Assembly (NCBI GenBank): GCA_020635055.1
Contig: JACKAN010000004.1
Span: forward strand, 62,001 to 126,000
Direction: 5' to 3'
Length of the DNA: 64,000 nt
Source of the DNA: Pseudobdellovibrionaceae bacterium
GTDB taxonomy: Bacteria > Bdellovibrionota > Bdellovibrionia > Bdellovibrionales > UBA1609
Made by a program: the position numbers and the translations under genes. Shown in pieces: positions 36,159-43,682 of this stretch (position 1 is its first letter; every line of letters begins with the position of its first letter). Below the pieces are notes generated by a model. It ran no database searches and was not told the DNA's origin. It worked only from the letters and a program-made list of their open reading frames with translations.

Positions 36159-37161
36159 TTGGATTACCGTCTATGGAATGGGAAGTGAAAAACGTGGTGC
36201 CGAACTTCTAAAAATTCTGCGGGACAAAATTGGAGTGAAGCCAAACGAAAAGACCTACGCTGGCTTTGGTGGTGGTTGGTTTTTTGAACAATTCATTGAC
36301 CGAGGGTTTAGGCTTTCAACGAATGACGAAGGCTCCGCCAAAGTTGAATTACAAGGGCTTTACTGGACAGGAGCGGTATCGAATCCCTTTGAAGAGTTTT
36401 TGAAAACAGCGGCAAAGATAAGAACGATTGAGCACATGAATTGGAAGCTCACCCGTGTGGACGTGGCGACTGATATTTTTGGGCTTGGTTTAGCCGACGC
36501 ATTTCCAAACCCAAAATCCAAGCGGTATAAATGGGGCTTTGCCTTCAACTATCACGAACACCAAACCAAGACCCGAATAGGTGAAATGCTTTTCACAGGG
36601 TTCACCATTCAAAAGCAACGGTGGAGCCTTACCGTTTACGACAAACGGGTTGAAATCACAGAGGGGAATCCGCACCCGATTAAGCAGTCTTATTTTGAAA
36701 CGCTAGCTGAAAAAGATGAACCGATTACGAGGGTGGAGCTAAGGGTCAAGAGTGCGGAAGCCCTTGTCGCCGTTCAGGGAGCCCTTACAGGCGTCTGTAA
36801 GGAATCAGAGTTCTGCGGGGCCATTCTTAAACAGTGGGGCGATTACCACCGTATAAAGACCAAGGGCGACCATGACGAGGCCCGTTTTCGACAGTTGTTC
36901 AGGGAAATAAAGCCCACGACCTTTGAACGGGTCAAAAAAGAAAAGATCGAGCGTCTTTATGATGATTTTAAGGAAATAAAAATCAGGGATATGGCCCGTG
37001 ATTTTATCAGATACGGCATTAACGAAAATCAAACCGCCGACGATGTGGCTCGTATTTTCCAAGAGCAAATGGATTGGCTCAAAGAAAATGGGGAATTAAC
37101 CAAGTCTAGTGAGCTGCCCCCGAGCCAGAAGCCGAAGGGCGACCGTTCAGGGAGCCCATAG
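36112..37161 (+). CDS. Rep_trans-family replication initiation factor (rolling circle)
   Basis: 349 residues. It has the early HVDWITVYG strand, then LTRVDVATDIFG (the conserved RxD motif), SLTVYDKRVEI (Tyr-containing YDK motif) and ITRVELRVKSAEAL. These are typical of the Rep_trans family of plasmid initiators, CTX-phage RstA and the NicK/MobT relaxases of conjugative elements. It would nick one strand at the element's origin to start rolling-circle replication, possibly transfer as well. The start is uncertain: ATG 36112 or ATG 36139. Tandem hairpins at 37177 follow the stop. Confidence 0.85.
   Translation: MEKKKTKSRMEMTHVDWITVYGMGSEKRGAELLKILRDKIGVKPNEKTYAGFGGGWFFEQFIDRGFRLSTNDEGSAKVELQGLYWTGAVSNPFEEFLKTAAKIRTIEHMNWKLTRVDVATDIFGLGLADAFPNPKSKRYKWGFAFNYHEHQTKTRIGEMLFTGFTIQKQRWSLTVYDKRVEITEGNPHPIKQSYFETLAEKDEPITRVELRVKSAEALVAVQGALTGVCKESEFCGAILKQWGDYHRIKTKGDHDEARFRQLFREIKPTTFERVKKEKIERLYDDFKEIKIRDMARDFIRYGINENQTADDVARIFQEQMDWLKENGELTKSSELPPSQKPKGDRSGSP
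36784..36801. repeat. 18-bp hairpin motif, copy 1 (inside rep)
   Basis: CTTACAGGCGTCTGTAAG: seven-base perfect arms around GCGT. The identical 18-mer occurs at 40634-40651. Here the flanking pair is C-G. Confidence 0.6.
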
Positions 37162-37176
37162 GCTGAGGGCGACGGT

Positions 37177-37228
37177 CGCACCTGTTCTATCAGGTGCGAG
37201 TGCCGTAGGCACTTGGGCATCTTTTTTT
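37177..37228 (+). terminator. Tandem hairpin terminator after rep
   Basis: The first stem is CGCACCTG / CAGGTGCG with loop TTCTAT (37177-37198). The second is AGTGCC / GGCACT with loop GTA (37199-37213). A run of seven T follows near 37222-37228. The arrangement reads as a plus-strand terminator. Confidence 0.75.
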
Positions 37229-37308
37229 AGAGGAACCTCCATTCCATTTACTTTTTTAAGAACCCACAGGGTGTGAGTTCAAAAAAATAAAATGCCAAGG
37301 AGGCAGTT

Positions 37309-37599
37309 ATGAAAATGTTCATGTTAGTTGAGGTGATTCTCTCTAAAAAATCAGTGAATCCAGAAACAGGTAAAGTTGTTTACCAGTCCTTTTTTAATAA
37401 CGCTAAAAAAGTGTTGGGTGAAGATGGCAAAGAGGGATTTTTGCCAGATACGGGCAAGGTAAAATTCGACCAACCGCTCGCAAAAGGTTGGCACTTGCTG
37501 ATGGTGAAGATTTCCACCTATCAGGGGCAAGTGTTCTACACGGGGCTTAAAGAAATCAAAGACCCGAAAATCATTCAAGCATTGAGCGAGGGGGAATAA
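37309..37599 (+). CDS. Small element protein, unknown, possible single-strand DNA-binding role
   Basis: 96 residues starting MKMFMLVEVILSKKS, mostly beta-like with Lys/Gly-rich turns. AAGGAGG precedes the ATG by seven bases. Small basic beta proteins directly after rep are often single-strand DNA-binding proteins in filamentous phages and rolling-circle elements. That is only a positional argument here. Its stop is immediately followed by the ATG of the next gene. Confidence 0.6.
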   Translation: MKMFMLVEVILSKKSVNPETGKVVYQSFFNNAKKVLGEDGKEGFLPDTGKVKFDQPLAKGWHLLMVKISTYQGQVFYTGLKEIKDPKIIQALSEGE

Positions 37600-38001
37600 A
37601 TGAAACGCCTACGCCCAATGTTCAAAAAATTGGAGGGGATTTTCTTAAAAGAAATCCCAGACAATGATGTTCAAGAAATAAAATATATGACCGAGTATCA
37701 GGTCAATTATTACGAGATGGTCGTGATTGACCGACGCATACCTCTTTCCGTCAGAGATGCACTTGATTGCGTGGACTTCGTGATTCTTCACGAGCGAGAC
37801 CCTCGCTGTTATGAATACTGGCCCCGTATGGCGGTCTTATTCAAAGGTGCGATGGATTACTTGAAAGCTAACACCGGAATTTGGGAAGACCCGATTTTTG
37901 GTCAAGGAATGTATGAGATGAAAGAAATAAAACCCCGCTATGAATTCAAACAGCGAATCCTGCGAGGCCATGCCGAGCGATTAGGATTTGTAGTCGTTTA
38001 A
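37600..38001 (+). CDS. Element protein of unknown function
   Basis: 133 residues with no recognised domain. It contains aromatic- and acidic-rich stretches such as NYYEMVVIDRRIP and DPRCYEYWPRM. It starts on the base after the preceding stop and is clearly co-translated with it. A bulged hairpin follows at 38030. Confidence 0.6.
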   Translation: MKRLRPMFKKLEGIFLKEIPDNDVQEIKYMTEYQVNYYEMVVIDRRIPLSVRDALDCVDFVILHERDPRCYEYWPRMAVLFKGAMDYLKANTGIWEDPIFGQGMYEMKEIKPRYEFKQRILRGHAERLGFVVV

Positions 38002-38029
38002 CTTTATCAGCCGAGGTTTGAAGCCAAGT

Positions 38030-38059
38030 GCCCATGTTTGTCCAAGGACATTCATGGGC
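38030..38059. terminator. Bulged hairpin between convergent genes
   Basis: GCCCATG, TT, TGTCC, AA, GGACA, TT, CATGGGC: twelve base pairs with a symmetric internal TT/TT loop. There is no clean T-run after it on the plus strand, only TGGTGTTTT. It is a candidate terminator for the genes at 37600 (+) and 38081 (-), or a structural site. Confidence 0.4.
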
Positions 38060-38080
38060 GTTGGTGTTTTAAGCCCGTGT

Positions 38081-38338
38081 TTACTTTTCTTTTACAATCG
38101 AGCCATCGACAGGGTTAAAGTAGATTTCAATTTTTTTTCCGTCTTTGTTTGTTCCATAGATTTCATAGCAGGTGCCGGGTTGTTTAAACTTTGCGATTTT
38201 GTAACCCTCTGCTTCTACCTTTTTTTTAAATTCCGATTCTTGCATCCATTTTTCTTTGGGTTCGTTGGTGCAATCCTTTTTGGCGTAAGCTGAAGATGCG
38301 ACGCTCAAAAGAGCTAGTCCAATAACGAGCTGTTTCAT
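38081..38338 (-). CDS. Secreted PepSY-type small protein
   Basis: 85 residues. A signal peptide (MKQLVIGLALLSVASSAYA) is followed by one domain with WMQESEFKKKVEAEGYKIAKFK and CYEIYGTNKDGKKIEIYFNPVDGSIV, the PepSY_2 pattern. AAAGGAG precedes ATG 38338; earlier in-frame starts are not needed. It lies head to head with the cytochrome b561-type gene at 38529. PepSY proteins and such cytochromes often co-occur, so a common envelope redox or metal role is inferred. Confidence 0.8.
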   Translation of the reverse strand: MKQLVIGLALLSVASSAYAKKDCTNEPKEKWMQESEFKKKVEAEGYKIAKFKQPGTCYEIYGTNKDGKKIEIYFNPVDGSIVKEK

Positions 38339-38528
38339 TTTGTTCTCCTTTTGTAATGGGACTATTCCCATTGGTTTATTCAGTATCTTCATTCCCTTCA
38401 TTTTGAAAATAGGCCGAATGCTCTAAATGTTTGAATTTGGCTGAAATAGACCATTTGTCCAATGGACGGAAATCCCAATTCGAGCGAACTTTAAATTGCA
38501 AAGGCGTATTTTGCCGCAGGAGGATGAA

Positions 38529-39287
38529 ATGAGATCAAGTTTAGTTTACGACTGGCCCACAAGACTTTTCCATTGGCTCTTTGCGGGCCTATTTTTGTTT
38601 TCTTTTGTTATCGCCAAAACGGTAGACGACGAGTCGATGGTATTCACCTACCACATGCTTTCTGGGCTGCTGTTGGGAGGCATTGTCTTATGGCGTATTA
38701 TTTGGGGAATCATCGGATCAAAATACGCACGGTTTTCAGAATTCAGTCTTAATCCTTGGGAACTCAAAGACTATTTTCTCGAAGTTTTCTCGAATTCGAA
38801 AAAGCGTTGGGCGGGACACAATCCGGCGTCGAGTTGGGCTGCGCTCGTCATGCTTGCATTTGCATTAGGATTGGCGGTAACGGGCTATCTAATGACGACT
38901 GGAAATAAGGAAGCCTACGAAGACCTTCATGAGTTTTTGGCCAATAGTTTTGTCATTGTGGCCGTGTTGCATATTGCCGGGGTTGCGATTCATTCCATTC
39001 GTCATCAGGATACCATTGCGCTGAGTATGGTTGATGGGAAGAAAGTAACTTTCGAAGATATGGAACCAATTGCCTCTTCTCGCCCCTTTGCTGGCTTACT
39101 TTTAGTTGCACTGATTTTGTCCGCAAGCCTGTTCCTATCTAAAAAATTTGATCCGGAAAATGGAACTCTTCAAATTTTTGGGCAAACGCTCCAACTTGGA
39201 GAAAGCGAAAACAATAAGAGTGATGAAGATCATTCTGGTTCAAAAATGATTGAGCCAAGCAGTGACGCCGATAGAGATGACTATTGA
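38529..39287 (+). CDS. Cytochrome b561-type membrane protein
   Basis: 252 residues with an N-terminal four-helix di-haem module: VYDWPTRLFHWLFA (His at residue 14), MVFTYHMLSGLLLG, AGHNPASSW, DLHEFLANSF and VLHIAGVAIHS. This pattern matches bacterial cytochrome b561/Ni-Fe hydrogenase b subunits. The fifth membrane segment is near residue 190, and a Ser/Glu/Asp-rich tail follows. AGGAGG lies before ATG 38529. It is cargo of the element, opposite the PepSY gene and 25 bases before a LuxR-type regulator gene. Confidence 0.85.
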   Translation: MRSSLVYDWPTRLFHWLFAGLFLFSFVIAKTVDDESMVFTYHMLSGLLLGGIVLWRIIWGIIGSKYARFSEFSLNPWELKDYFLEVFSNSKKRWAGHNPASSWAALVMLAFALGLAVTGYLMTTGNKEAYEDLHEFLANSFVIVAVLHIAGVAIHSIRHQDTIALSMVDGKKVTFEDMEPIASSRPFAGLLLVALILSASLFLSKKFDPENGTLQIFGQTLQLGESENNKSDEDHSGSKMIEPSSDADRDDY

Positions 39288-39312
39288 AGTCTCCTAGTGT
39301 AATCATCAGCGG

Positions 39313-39852
39313 ATGAACAAAAAAGAACGCTTCATTATTGTCGTCATTCTGACCTTAGTCGCCTTGATGGTGGCTATGGATATAGTTACCGACACAAAGG
39401 AAGGCGTTGCCACTTGGCACGTTTTGGTCGAGGGTGCGACGGGACTTGCGGCGCTGTTCGGGATTTTCTATTTTTTAAAAGGGTCTTACAGTCTTCGGCG
39501 AAAACTTTCAGACTCACTTAGGGAAAATATCAAATTCAAGAGAGAGGCTGACGAGTGGAAAAAAGAGGCTCAAAAATATATTGAGGGTCTTTCAAAGTCC
39601 ATCGACTTACAACTTTCAAAGTGGTCTTTGTCGCAGGCTGAAAAAGAAGTAGCACTTCTCCTATTGAAAGGACTTTCACTGAAAGAAATTGCAGAAATAC
39701 GAAACACCTCTGAAAAGACCGCAAGAGTTCAGTCAGTTTCGATTTACGCAAAATCAGGTCTTGCCGGTCGATCTGAACTCGCCGCCTTTTTTCTCGAAGA
39801 TTTATTGCAGCCACAGATGATTGAAGGCATTACGCCACGTCCATTGGTTTAG
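39313..39852 (+). CDS. Membrane-anchored LuxR-type HTH regulator
   Basis: Two N-terminal membrane segments (about 6-22 and 36-58) and a short coiled coil precede a GerE/LuxR helix-turn-helix (LSQAEKEVALLLLKGLSLKEIAEIRNTSEKTARVQ). There is no receiver or ligand domain, so the signal would be sensed through the membrane part. It directly follows the cytochrome gene and probably regulates the PepSY/cytochrome pair. Confidence 0.8.
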   Translation: MNKKERFIIVVILTLVALMVAMDIVTDTKEGVATWHVLVEGATGLAALFGIFYFLKGSYSLRRKLSDSLRENIKFKREADEWKKEAQKYIEGLSKSIDLQLSKWSLSQAEKEVALLLLKGLSLKEIAEIRNTSEKTARVQSVSIYAKSGLAGRSELAAFFLEDLLQPQMIEGITPRPLV

Positions 39853-39867
39853 GAGATGGTTGGCCGT

Positions 39868-40275
39868 TTACAAGCTTGCAATGGCTTTTGCCCAATTGGA
39901 AATATTTTGAGCCACTTTCAAAGAGGCTTCAATTTCTTGTTTTGTGAGTGGGACATCGCCTTCGTGATAACGACGAACCGATGCAAAAGGATTTAACTCC
40001 ATAAGCTCAAAACCCTCGACGGGCATTTTATCGTCAGGTAAGAGGGCAACTAAAACACCCAAATCGTGAAGAAGCGGGAACGCAATTTCAAGATGAACCA
40101 ACACGGCCTTAATGTATTTCTCGATAGCCTGTTGAGCAAGAAAGACGATGTTCTCAGGTCGTCCATTCGTGAGTTGAGAAAGTCCAATCGCCGAAGCTAC
40201 GTCACCGTCGGCAATTCTCAGAAGTTCCTTAGCATATTCTTTCGGAAAAAGTTGTTTTTTAAGATTTTTGGTCAT
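39868..40275 (-). CDS. HEPN-domain protein (probable toxin of HEPN/MNT pair)
   Basis: 135 residues. The all-helical HEPN fold has FLAQQAIEKYIKAVLVHLEIAFPLLHDLGVLVALL in adjoining blocks and a C-terminal basic ASVRRYHEGD segment typical of the COG2250 branch. These proteins are RNases or AMP-accepting partners of minimal nucleotidyltransferases. The ATG at 40275 overlaps the stop of the MNT gene (ATGA), so the antitoxin-type gene is first and both are co-translated. Confidence 0.85.
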   Translation of the reverse strand: MTKNLKKQLFPKEYAKELLRIADGDVASAIGLSQLTNGRPENIVFLAQQAIEKYIKAVLVHLEIAFPLLHDLGVLVALLPDDKMPVEGFELMELNPFASVRRYHEGDVPLTKQEIEASLKVAQNISNWAKAIASL

Positions 40276-40613
40276 CGCAGTTTCATTCCATTGTGGAAAG
40301 CTACAAAGCAAACGCCACCAAAGTTTTTGCGTTCATCGAAAGACTCTTTGGTTTTGAAAATCCAATCAATCGCAACGTCAGCAAATTGTCGGGTGTAAAC
40401 TTCTTTTTGAAGTTGTTTGATAGAGGCTTGGTCTTTGGTGACAACAACAAAATCCAAGTCCGAGTCATCCGTAAAATTTCCGTAAACGGCAGAGCCGAAC
40501 AGATAGGCTTCCAAAATTAAATCTTGGGAAGGAATGGAATTTAGAATTTCCACGGCTTTTTGTTGAGCCCACTTATTCATCTCTGGATCGTGGAGCATCT
40601 TTAATAAACCCAT
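40272..40613 (-). CDS. Minimal nucleotidyltransferase (MNT), antitoxin partner
   Basis: 113 residues with the polymerase-beta-type motif LFGSAVYGNFTDDSDLDFVVV (GSX10DXD, split over two blocks) and a third acidic residue in DVAIDWIF. MNT antitoxins usually neutralise HEPN toxins by adding AMP. ATG 40613 is preferred (GGTGG five bases upstream); the frame also opens at GTG 40622. It lies between the HEPN gene and the element's tRNA, a typical stabilisation module for a mobile element. Confidence 0.87.
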   Translation of the reverse strand: MGLLKMLHDPEMNKWAQQKAVEILNSIPSQDLILEAYLFGSAVYGNFTDDSDLDFVVVTKDQASIKQLQKEVYTRQFADVAIDWIFKTKESFDERKNFGGVCFVAFHNGMKLR

Positions 40614-40633
40614 TTTGTCCACCTTTCCCTTTT

Positions 40634-40651
40634 CTTACAGGCGTCTGTAAG
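40634..40651. repeat. 18-bp hairpin motif, copy 2 (between MNT gene and tRNA)
   Basis: Identical to 36784-36801 over 18 bases. Here the stem is extended by two T-A pairs (TTCTTACAG / CTGTAAGAA), whereas copy 1 is extended by C-G. It begins four bases beyond the 3' CCA of the tRNA. Confidence 0.6.
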
Positions 40652-40655
40652 AAGT

Positions 40656-40733
40656 TGGTGACCCCACCAGGGCTCGAACCTGGGACCTATTTCTTAGAAG
40701 GAAATTGCTCTAATCCAACTGAGCTATGGGGTC
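40656..40733 (-). tRNA. Complete tRNA-Arg(UCU) carried by the element
   Basis: A 78-base cloverleaf with encoded CCA: acceptor GACCCCA / TGGGGTC, D arm GCTC / GAGC, anticodon arm ATTTC CTTCTAA GAAAT (anticodon TCT), variable AGGTC, T arm CCAGG TTCGAGC CCTGG. All stems are perfect. It decodes AGA/AGG, like the split chromosomal gene, but differs in the acceptor, anticodon and T stems. It also contains the crossover core at 40693-40701. Confidence 0.96.
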
Positions 40734-40871
40734 ATTACAAGCAATAATATAACTTGAAATGGCAAGTGATAGAACTGCCTAGGCAAAGGTAGCATTTTCG
40801 ACCCAATGTAGTCACGCTAAATTGGCGTGGCGACTCAAAAAAATGAAATCACCGCTAATGGATGACGCTTC

Positions 40872-42083
40872 TCAGTCATCCAAGTCCGCTAACAATGACG
40901 ACAGGTTGCGGTCGTCTTGGTCGTATTTCATCGTCATTTGGTGCGTGGTATGACCAGCCGCCCGTTGGACATCTTTCCAATGGTGACTGCGGTGGGCCTC
41001 AGTGATGAATGTTCTACGGAAGTCATGGGAAGAGTGGCCAAACTTCGCCAGCACTTTGTTGACCTTTTTTGTAAGCGTATTCGGGTGCATGGGGACAATC
41101 TGTTTGACCAATGCCCACGCATCGACGGCTTTCATATTCCAGTAAGGGACTCTGCGTTCGTTCGTCTTCACTTTCTTCCGCACGATTTGACCGCCCTTAA
41201 CCCCTTTGCCTTGTTCATCCACCAAAACCGCATCCTTCAAAAATTTCTGTTTATCAAATCCCAGAGATTCACTGATACGCAGTCCAAAGGCTTTGCAAAG
41301 TTTTACATTGGGCAGAACTTCGGGGGCTTCTTCTTCAAAAGCCTTCACGATTTTTTTGTAAACCTCAGGAGGAATGTATTTTGATTCGTCGTCGTCGCCT
41401 TTCTTCTTTCGGAGGTAATTTATCTCTGCGTATTTCGCTCGTCCGATAGGTTCCAACATTCGGGTGTTCGGCATTTCTGGATAAATTTTTTGATTCAAAA
41501 ATTTGGTAAAGCGATTGGTCGTTGAGACAATACGTTTTAGAAGTGCAACCGAAAGGTCATGTTCTAATAACCACTCTGCCCAGTCGTCTTCTTTGAGGTG
41601 CCACTTAGCAGGGTCAGGGATGCCTTGCTTGATAATGAAATATTCAAGTGAGTAGCGTTGGAGCATCGACATAGGATGGTTCACCGAAGAGTCCACGGTG
41701 GTTTGTTTTTTAAGGTATTTTTCAAAGGCATTAAGAGACTTGGTATTCACATAAGAGTGGTCAAAGTTGTAGCGTTCTTCCGCCAGTTTTTTCTCAGTTT
41801 CAAAGGTCGCATTTAGTCGCCGCATGAGTGCCGTTAATTCTTCGGTGCTCATGTGTTTGTAATGTTTTGCGGGGTAGCGGTTCCATGTGGTTTTGCCGTT
41901 CACCTTGCGGCTTCTTTTGATACACGGATGACCACCTTCTTGAACGAGATACCATCGTGACCATTCACTGACTTTTTGCGGTTCCGCCGCTGGTGCGGGC
42001 TTAATGAGTTTCAATTCTCCCATCCTTCCATCGTAAAAGCCTTCGGACGGAAGATGGAGACCAGTTGGATATTTCTTATCCAA
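40872..42083 (-). CDS. Tyrosine recombinase (element integrase)
   Basis: 403 residues. The N-terminal DNA-binding part is followed by the catalytic domain with Arg269 (AFGLRISESLG), HxxR at His353/Arg356 (HDFRRTFITEAH), His378 (AAGHTT) and nucleophile Tyr387 (MKYDQDD). It mediates integration and excision at the tRNA-Arg core repeats. It lies 87 bases inside attR, the usual place. The frame opens at TTG 42083; ATG 42023 is an alternative start. Confidence 0.92.
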   Translation of the reverse strand: MDKKYPTGLHLPSEGFYDGRMGELKLIKPAPAAEPQKVSEWSRWYLVQEGGHPCIKRSRKVNGKTTWNRYPAKHYKHMSTEELTALMRRLNATFETEKKLAEERYNFDHSYVNTKSLNAFEKYLKKQTTVDSSVNHPMSMLQRYSLEYFIIKQGIPDPAKWHLKEDDWAEWLLEHDLSVALLKRIVSTTNRFTKFLNQKIYPEMPNTRMLEPIGRAKYAEINYLRKKKGDDDESKYIPPEVYKKIVKAFEEEAPEVLPNVKLCKAFGLRISESLGFDKQKFLKDAVLVDEQGKGVKGGQIVRKKVKTNERRVPYWNMKAVDAWALVKQIVPMHPNTLTKKVNKVLAKFGHSSHDFRRTFITEAHRSHHWKDVQRAAGHTTHQMTMKYDQDDRNLSSLLADLDD

Positions 42084-42169
42084 CTTTGGCCTTTGGTTTT
42101 ATCCAGCCAAAAGAGCTAAGTATTTGATTTTATGATGGATTAACTGGACCAAAGTCTTAAAAATCAGGA

Positions 42170-42178
42170 CTTAGAAGG
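42170..42178. repeat. Right attachment core (attR)
   Basis: CTTAGAAGG, identical to attL at 33221-33229, in the anticodon loop of the 5' tRNA half. Confidence 0.85.
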
Positions 42179-42209
42179 CAGATGCTCTATCCAGCTGAGC
42201 TACGGGACC
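42170..42209 (-). tRNA. 5' half of interrupted tRNA-Arg(UCU)
   Basis: Minus strand: acceptor GGTCCCG, TA, D arm GCTC AGCTGGATA GAGC, then anticodon 5' stem TCTGC and loop CTTCTAA. Element sequence (TCCTGA) takes over after the core. The acceptor and anticodon strands pair perfectly with the 3' half at 33184-33229 and with nothing adjacent here. This half keeps the native 5' end, so it may still be transcribed as a stub. Confidence 0.93.
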
Positions 42210-42280
42210 AAATTGTGAAAAAACAACTTACAAACAAAATATTCAGCTGTAAAGTCTCTAATGCTTAACAACTGAAGTTT

Positions 42281-43630
42281 TTAGGCCTCATTGGGATCAA
42301 CATCCTTACAGAAAGATAATAATCCCGAACCTATAGCACCAGCTATAAGCGAAGCGGATAGAATTCCCAATTTAGAGTAAGTTTCTAAAATAGGTCCTGT
42401 TTCAAGTGCTAAATGAGCAACAAAGAGTGCCATTGTAAAACCAATTCCAGCTAAAAAGCCTACAGCTGTCATGTGAAACCAGCTTACATTTCGTGGAAGT
42501 CGGGCAAAATTGAGCTTTACAGCAAGGTATGTAAACAATAATACGCCAATGGGTTTTCCAAAAAGCAAACCAAGAATTACGCCTAAAGAAATGGGGTGAT
42601 GGACAAAACTCTCAAAAGAAAAGCCTTCAATACGTATACCTGAATTAACAAAGGCAAAAATAGGCATAATTAAAAAACTGACCCATGGGTGTAAGGTGTG
42701 GACTAATCGATCCAAAGGACTGATAGACTCATGGGAAAAATGTTTAATTTTATAGACATGATCTTTTGCTGAAGAGCTTAAATTAGTTTTAACATTATCT
42801 TCTTTGTCATCAGTATTGAGTTCTTTAATAAGATCATCCACTGAAGATTTTAACATTTCAGATAAATTGAATCGATTGTAGAAGGCATCTAGAGGAGTCA
42901 TTAACCCTAAAATAACACCAGCAATTGTGGAGTGAACACCACTCTTTAAAACGGAAAACCAAGCAATAATACCAAGTAAAACATAAACTAATATGTTTCT
43001 AACGCCTACTATGCGAAACAAATAAGTTAAAGCAAAACTAACTATTGCAACTCCCAATGCCCCAGCCACAATTTTATCAGTATAGAAAAAGGCAATTACA
43101 AGTACGGCTCCCAAATCGTCAACTATGGCCAAAGCAAGAAGGAAAATTTTGAGCGAAAAGGGAACTTTTTTGCTCATTAGGCTCAAAACACCTACAGCAA
43201 AAGCAATGTCTGTAGCCATAGGAATTCCCCAGCCACTAGCACCTTCACCCCCATGGTTAAAAGAAGCGTAAATTAATGCGGGAAAAATCATTCCACCTAG
43301 TGCCGCAAACATAGGTAGTGCGGCTTTTTTAGGTGAAGAGAGTTCGCCTTGGATAAGCTCTCTTTTAATTTCAAGTCCAACGACGAAAAAGAAAATAACC
43401 ATAAGACCATCGTTGACCCAATGGTGTAGGGTTTTTGTCATATTGAAATCACCAATAGCAAAGCCCACGGGGAGTTCAATCAAGTTGTGGTAGATATAAT
43501 AAAAAGGTGAATTTGCCCATATGAGGGTAAAAATAGTGACCAACATTAGGATTACTCCTGATGAGGTCTCAGTTCGTAAAAAATCTTCTATTGGGGTAAA
43601 TATTCTTTTAACGACTCTTTTAGCTGCCAT
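42281..43630 (-). CDS. nhaA: Na+/H+ antiporter
   Basis: A twelve-helix inner-membrane antiporter. It has the N-terminal FLRTETSSGVILM, MATDIAFAVGVL (Asp141) and the ion-binding pair Asp171/Asp172 in AIVDDLGAVL. Length 449 is longer than E. coli NhaA because of a hydrophilic insertion near residues 260-315 between membrane segments. It exchanges sodium or lithium for protons. Its upstream region is interrupted by a group II intron about 30 bases before the ATG. Confidence 0.94.
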   Translation of the reverse strand: MAAKRVVKRIFTPIEDFLRTETSSGVILMLVTIFTLIWANSPFYYIYHNLIELPVGFAIGDFNMTKTLHHWVNDGLMVIFFFVVGLEIKRELIQGELSSPKKAALPMFAALGGMIFPALIYASFNHGGEGASGWGIPMATDIAFAVGVLSLMSKKVPFSLKIFLLALAIVDDLGAVLVIAFFYTDKIVAGALGVAIVSFALTYLFRIVGVRNILVYVLLGIIAWFSVLKSGVHSTIAGVILGLMTPLDAFYNRFNLSEMLKSSVDDLIKELNTDDKEDNVKTNLSSSAKDHVYKIKHFSHESISPLDRLVHTLHPWVSFLIMPIFAFVNSGIRIEGFSFESFVHHPISLGVILGLLFGKPIGVLLFTYLAVKLNFARLPRNVSWFHMTAVGFLAGIGFTMALFVAHLALETGPILETYSKLGILSASLIAGAIGSGLLSFCKDVDPNEA

Positions 43631-43682
43631 AGAGTAGAATTACCTCACACCTTTATAATTAGTGCAAGGTAAGACCCTCGCA

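Larger units (their letters stand above)
33221..42178. mobile_element. 8.95-kb integrative element in tRNA-Arg(UCU), with rolling-circle Rep and its own tRNA-Arg
   Basis: The boundaries are 9-bp direct repeats (CTTAGAAGG on the plus strand) at 33221-33229 and 42170-42178, lying in the anticodon loop of a split tRNA-Arg gene. A tyrosine recombinase gene sits next to the right end. The interior is more G+C-rich than flanking DNA, has strong ribosome-binding sites, and encodes a Rep_trans initiator, small unknown proteins, a PepSY/cytochrome b561/LuxR cargo, a HEPN/MNT pair and an intact tRNA-Arg(UCU). There are no structural phage genes and no recognisable type IV secretion genes. It could be a plasmid-like integrative or mobilisable element. 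Confidence 0.93.

Noticed and set aside
38018..38293. Plus-strand open reading frame of 91 codons
   Set aside because: Antisense to the PepSY-type gene, which has a signal peptide and ribosome-binding site.
40917..41384. Plus-strand open reading frame of 155 codons
   Set aside because: It is the antisense shadow of the integrase gene, whose catalytic residues are all on the minus strand.
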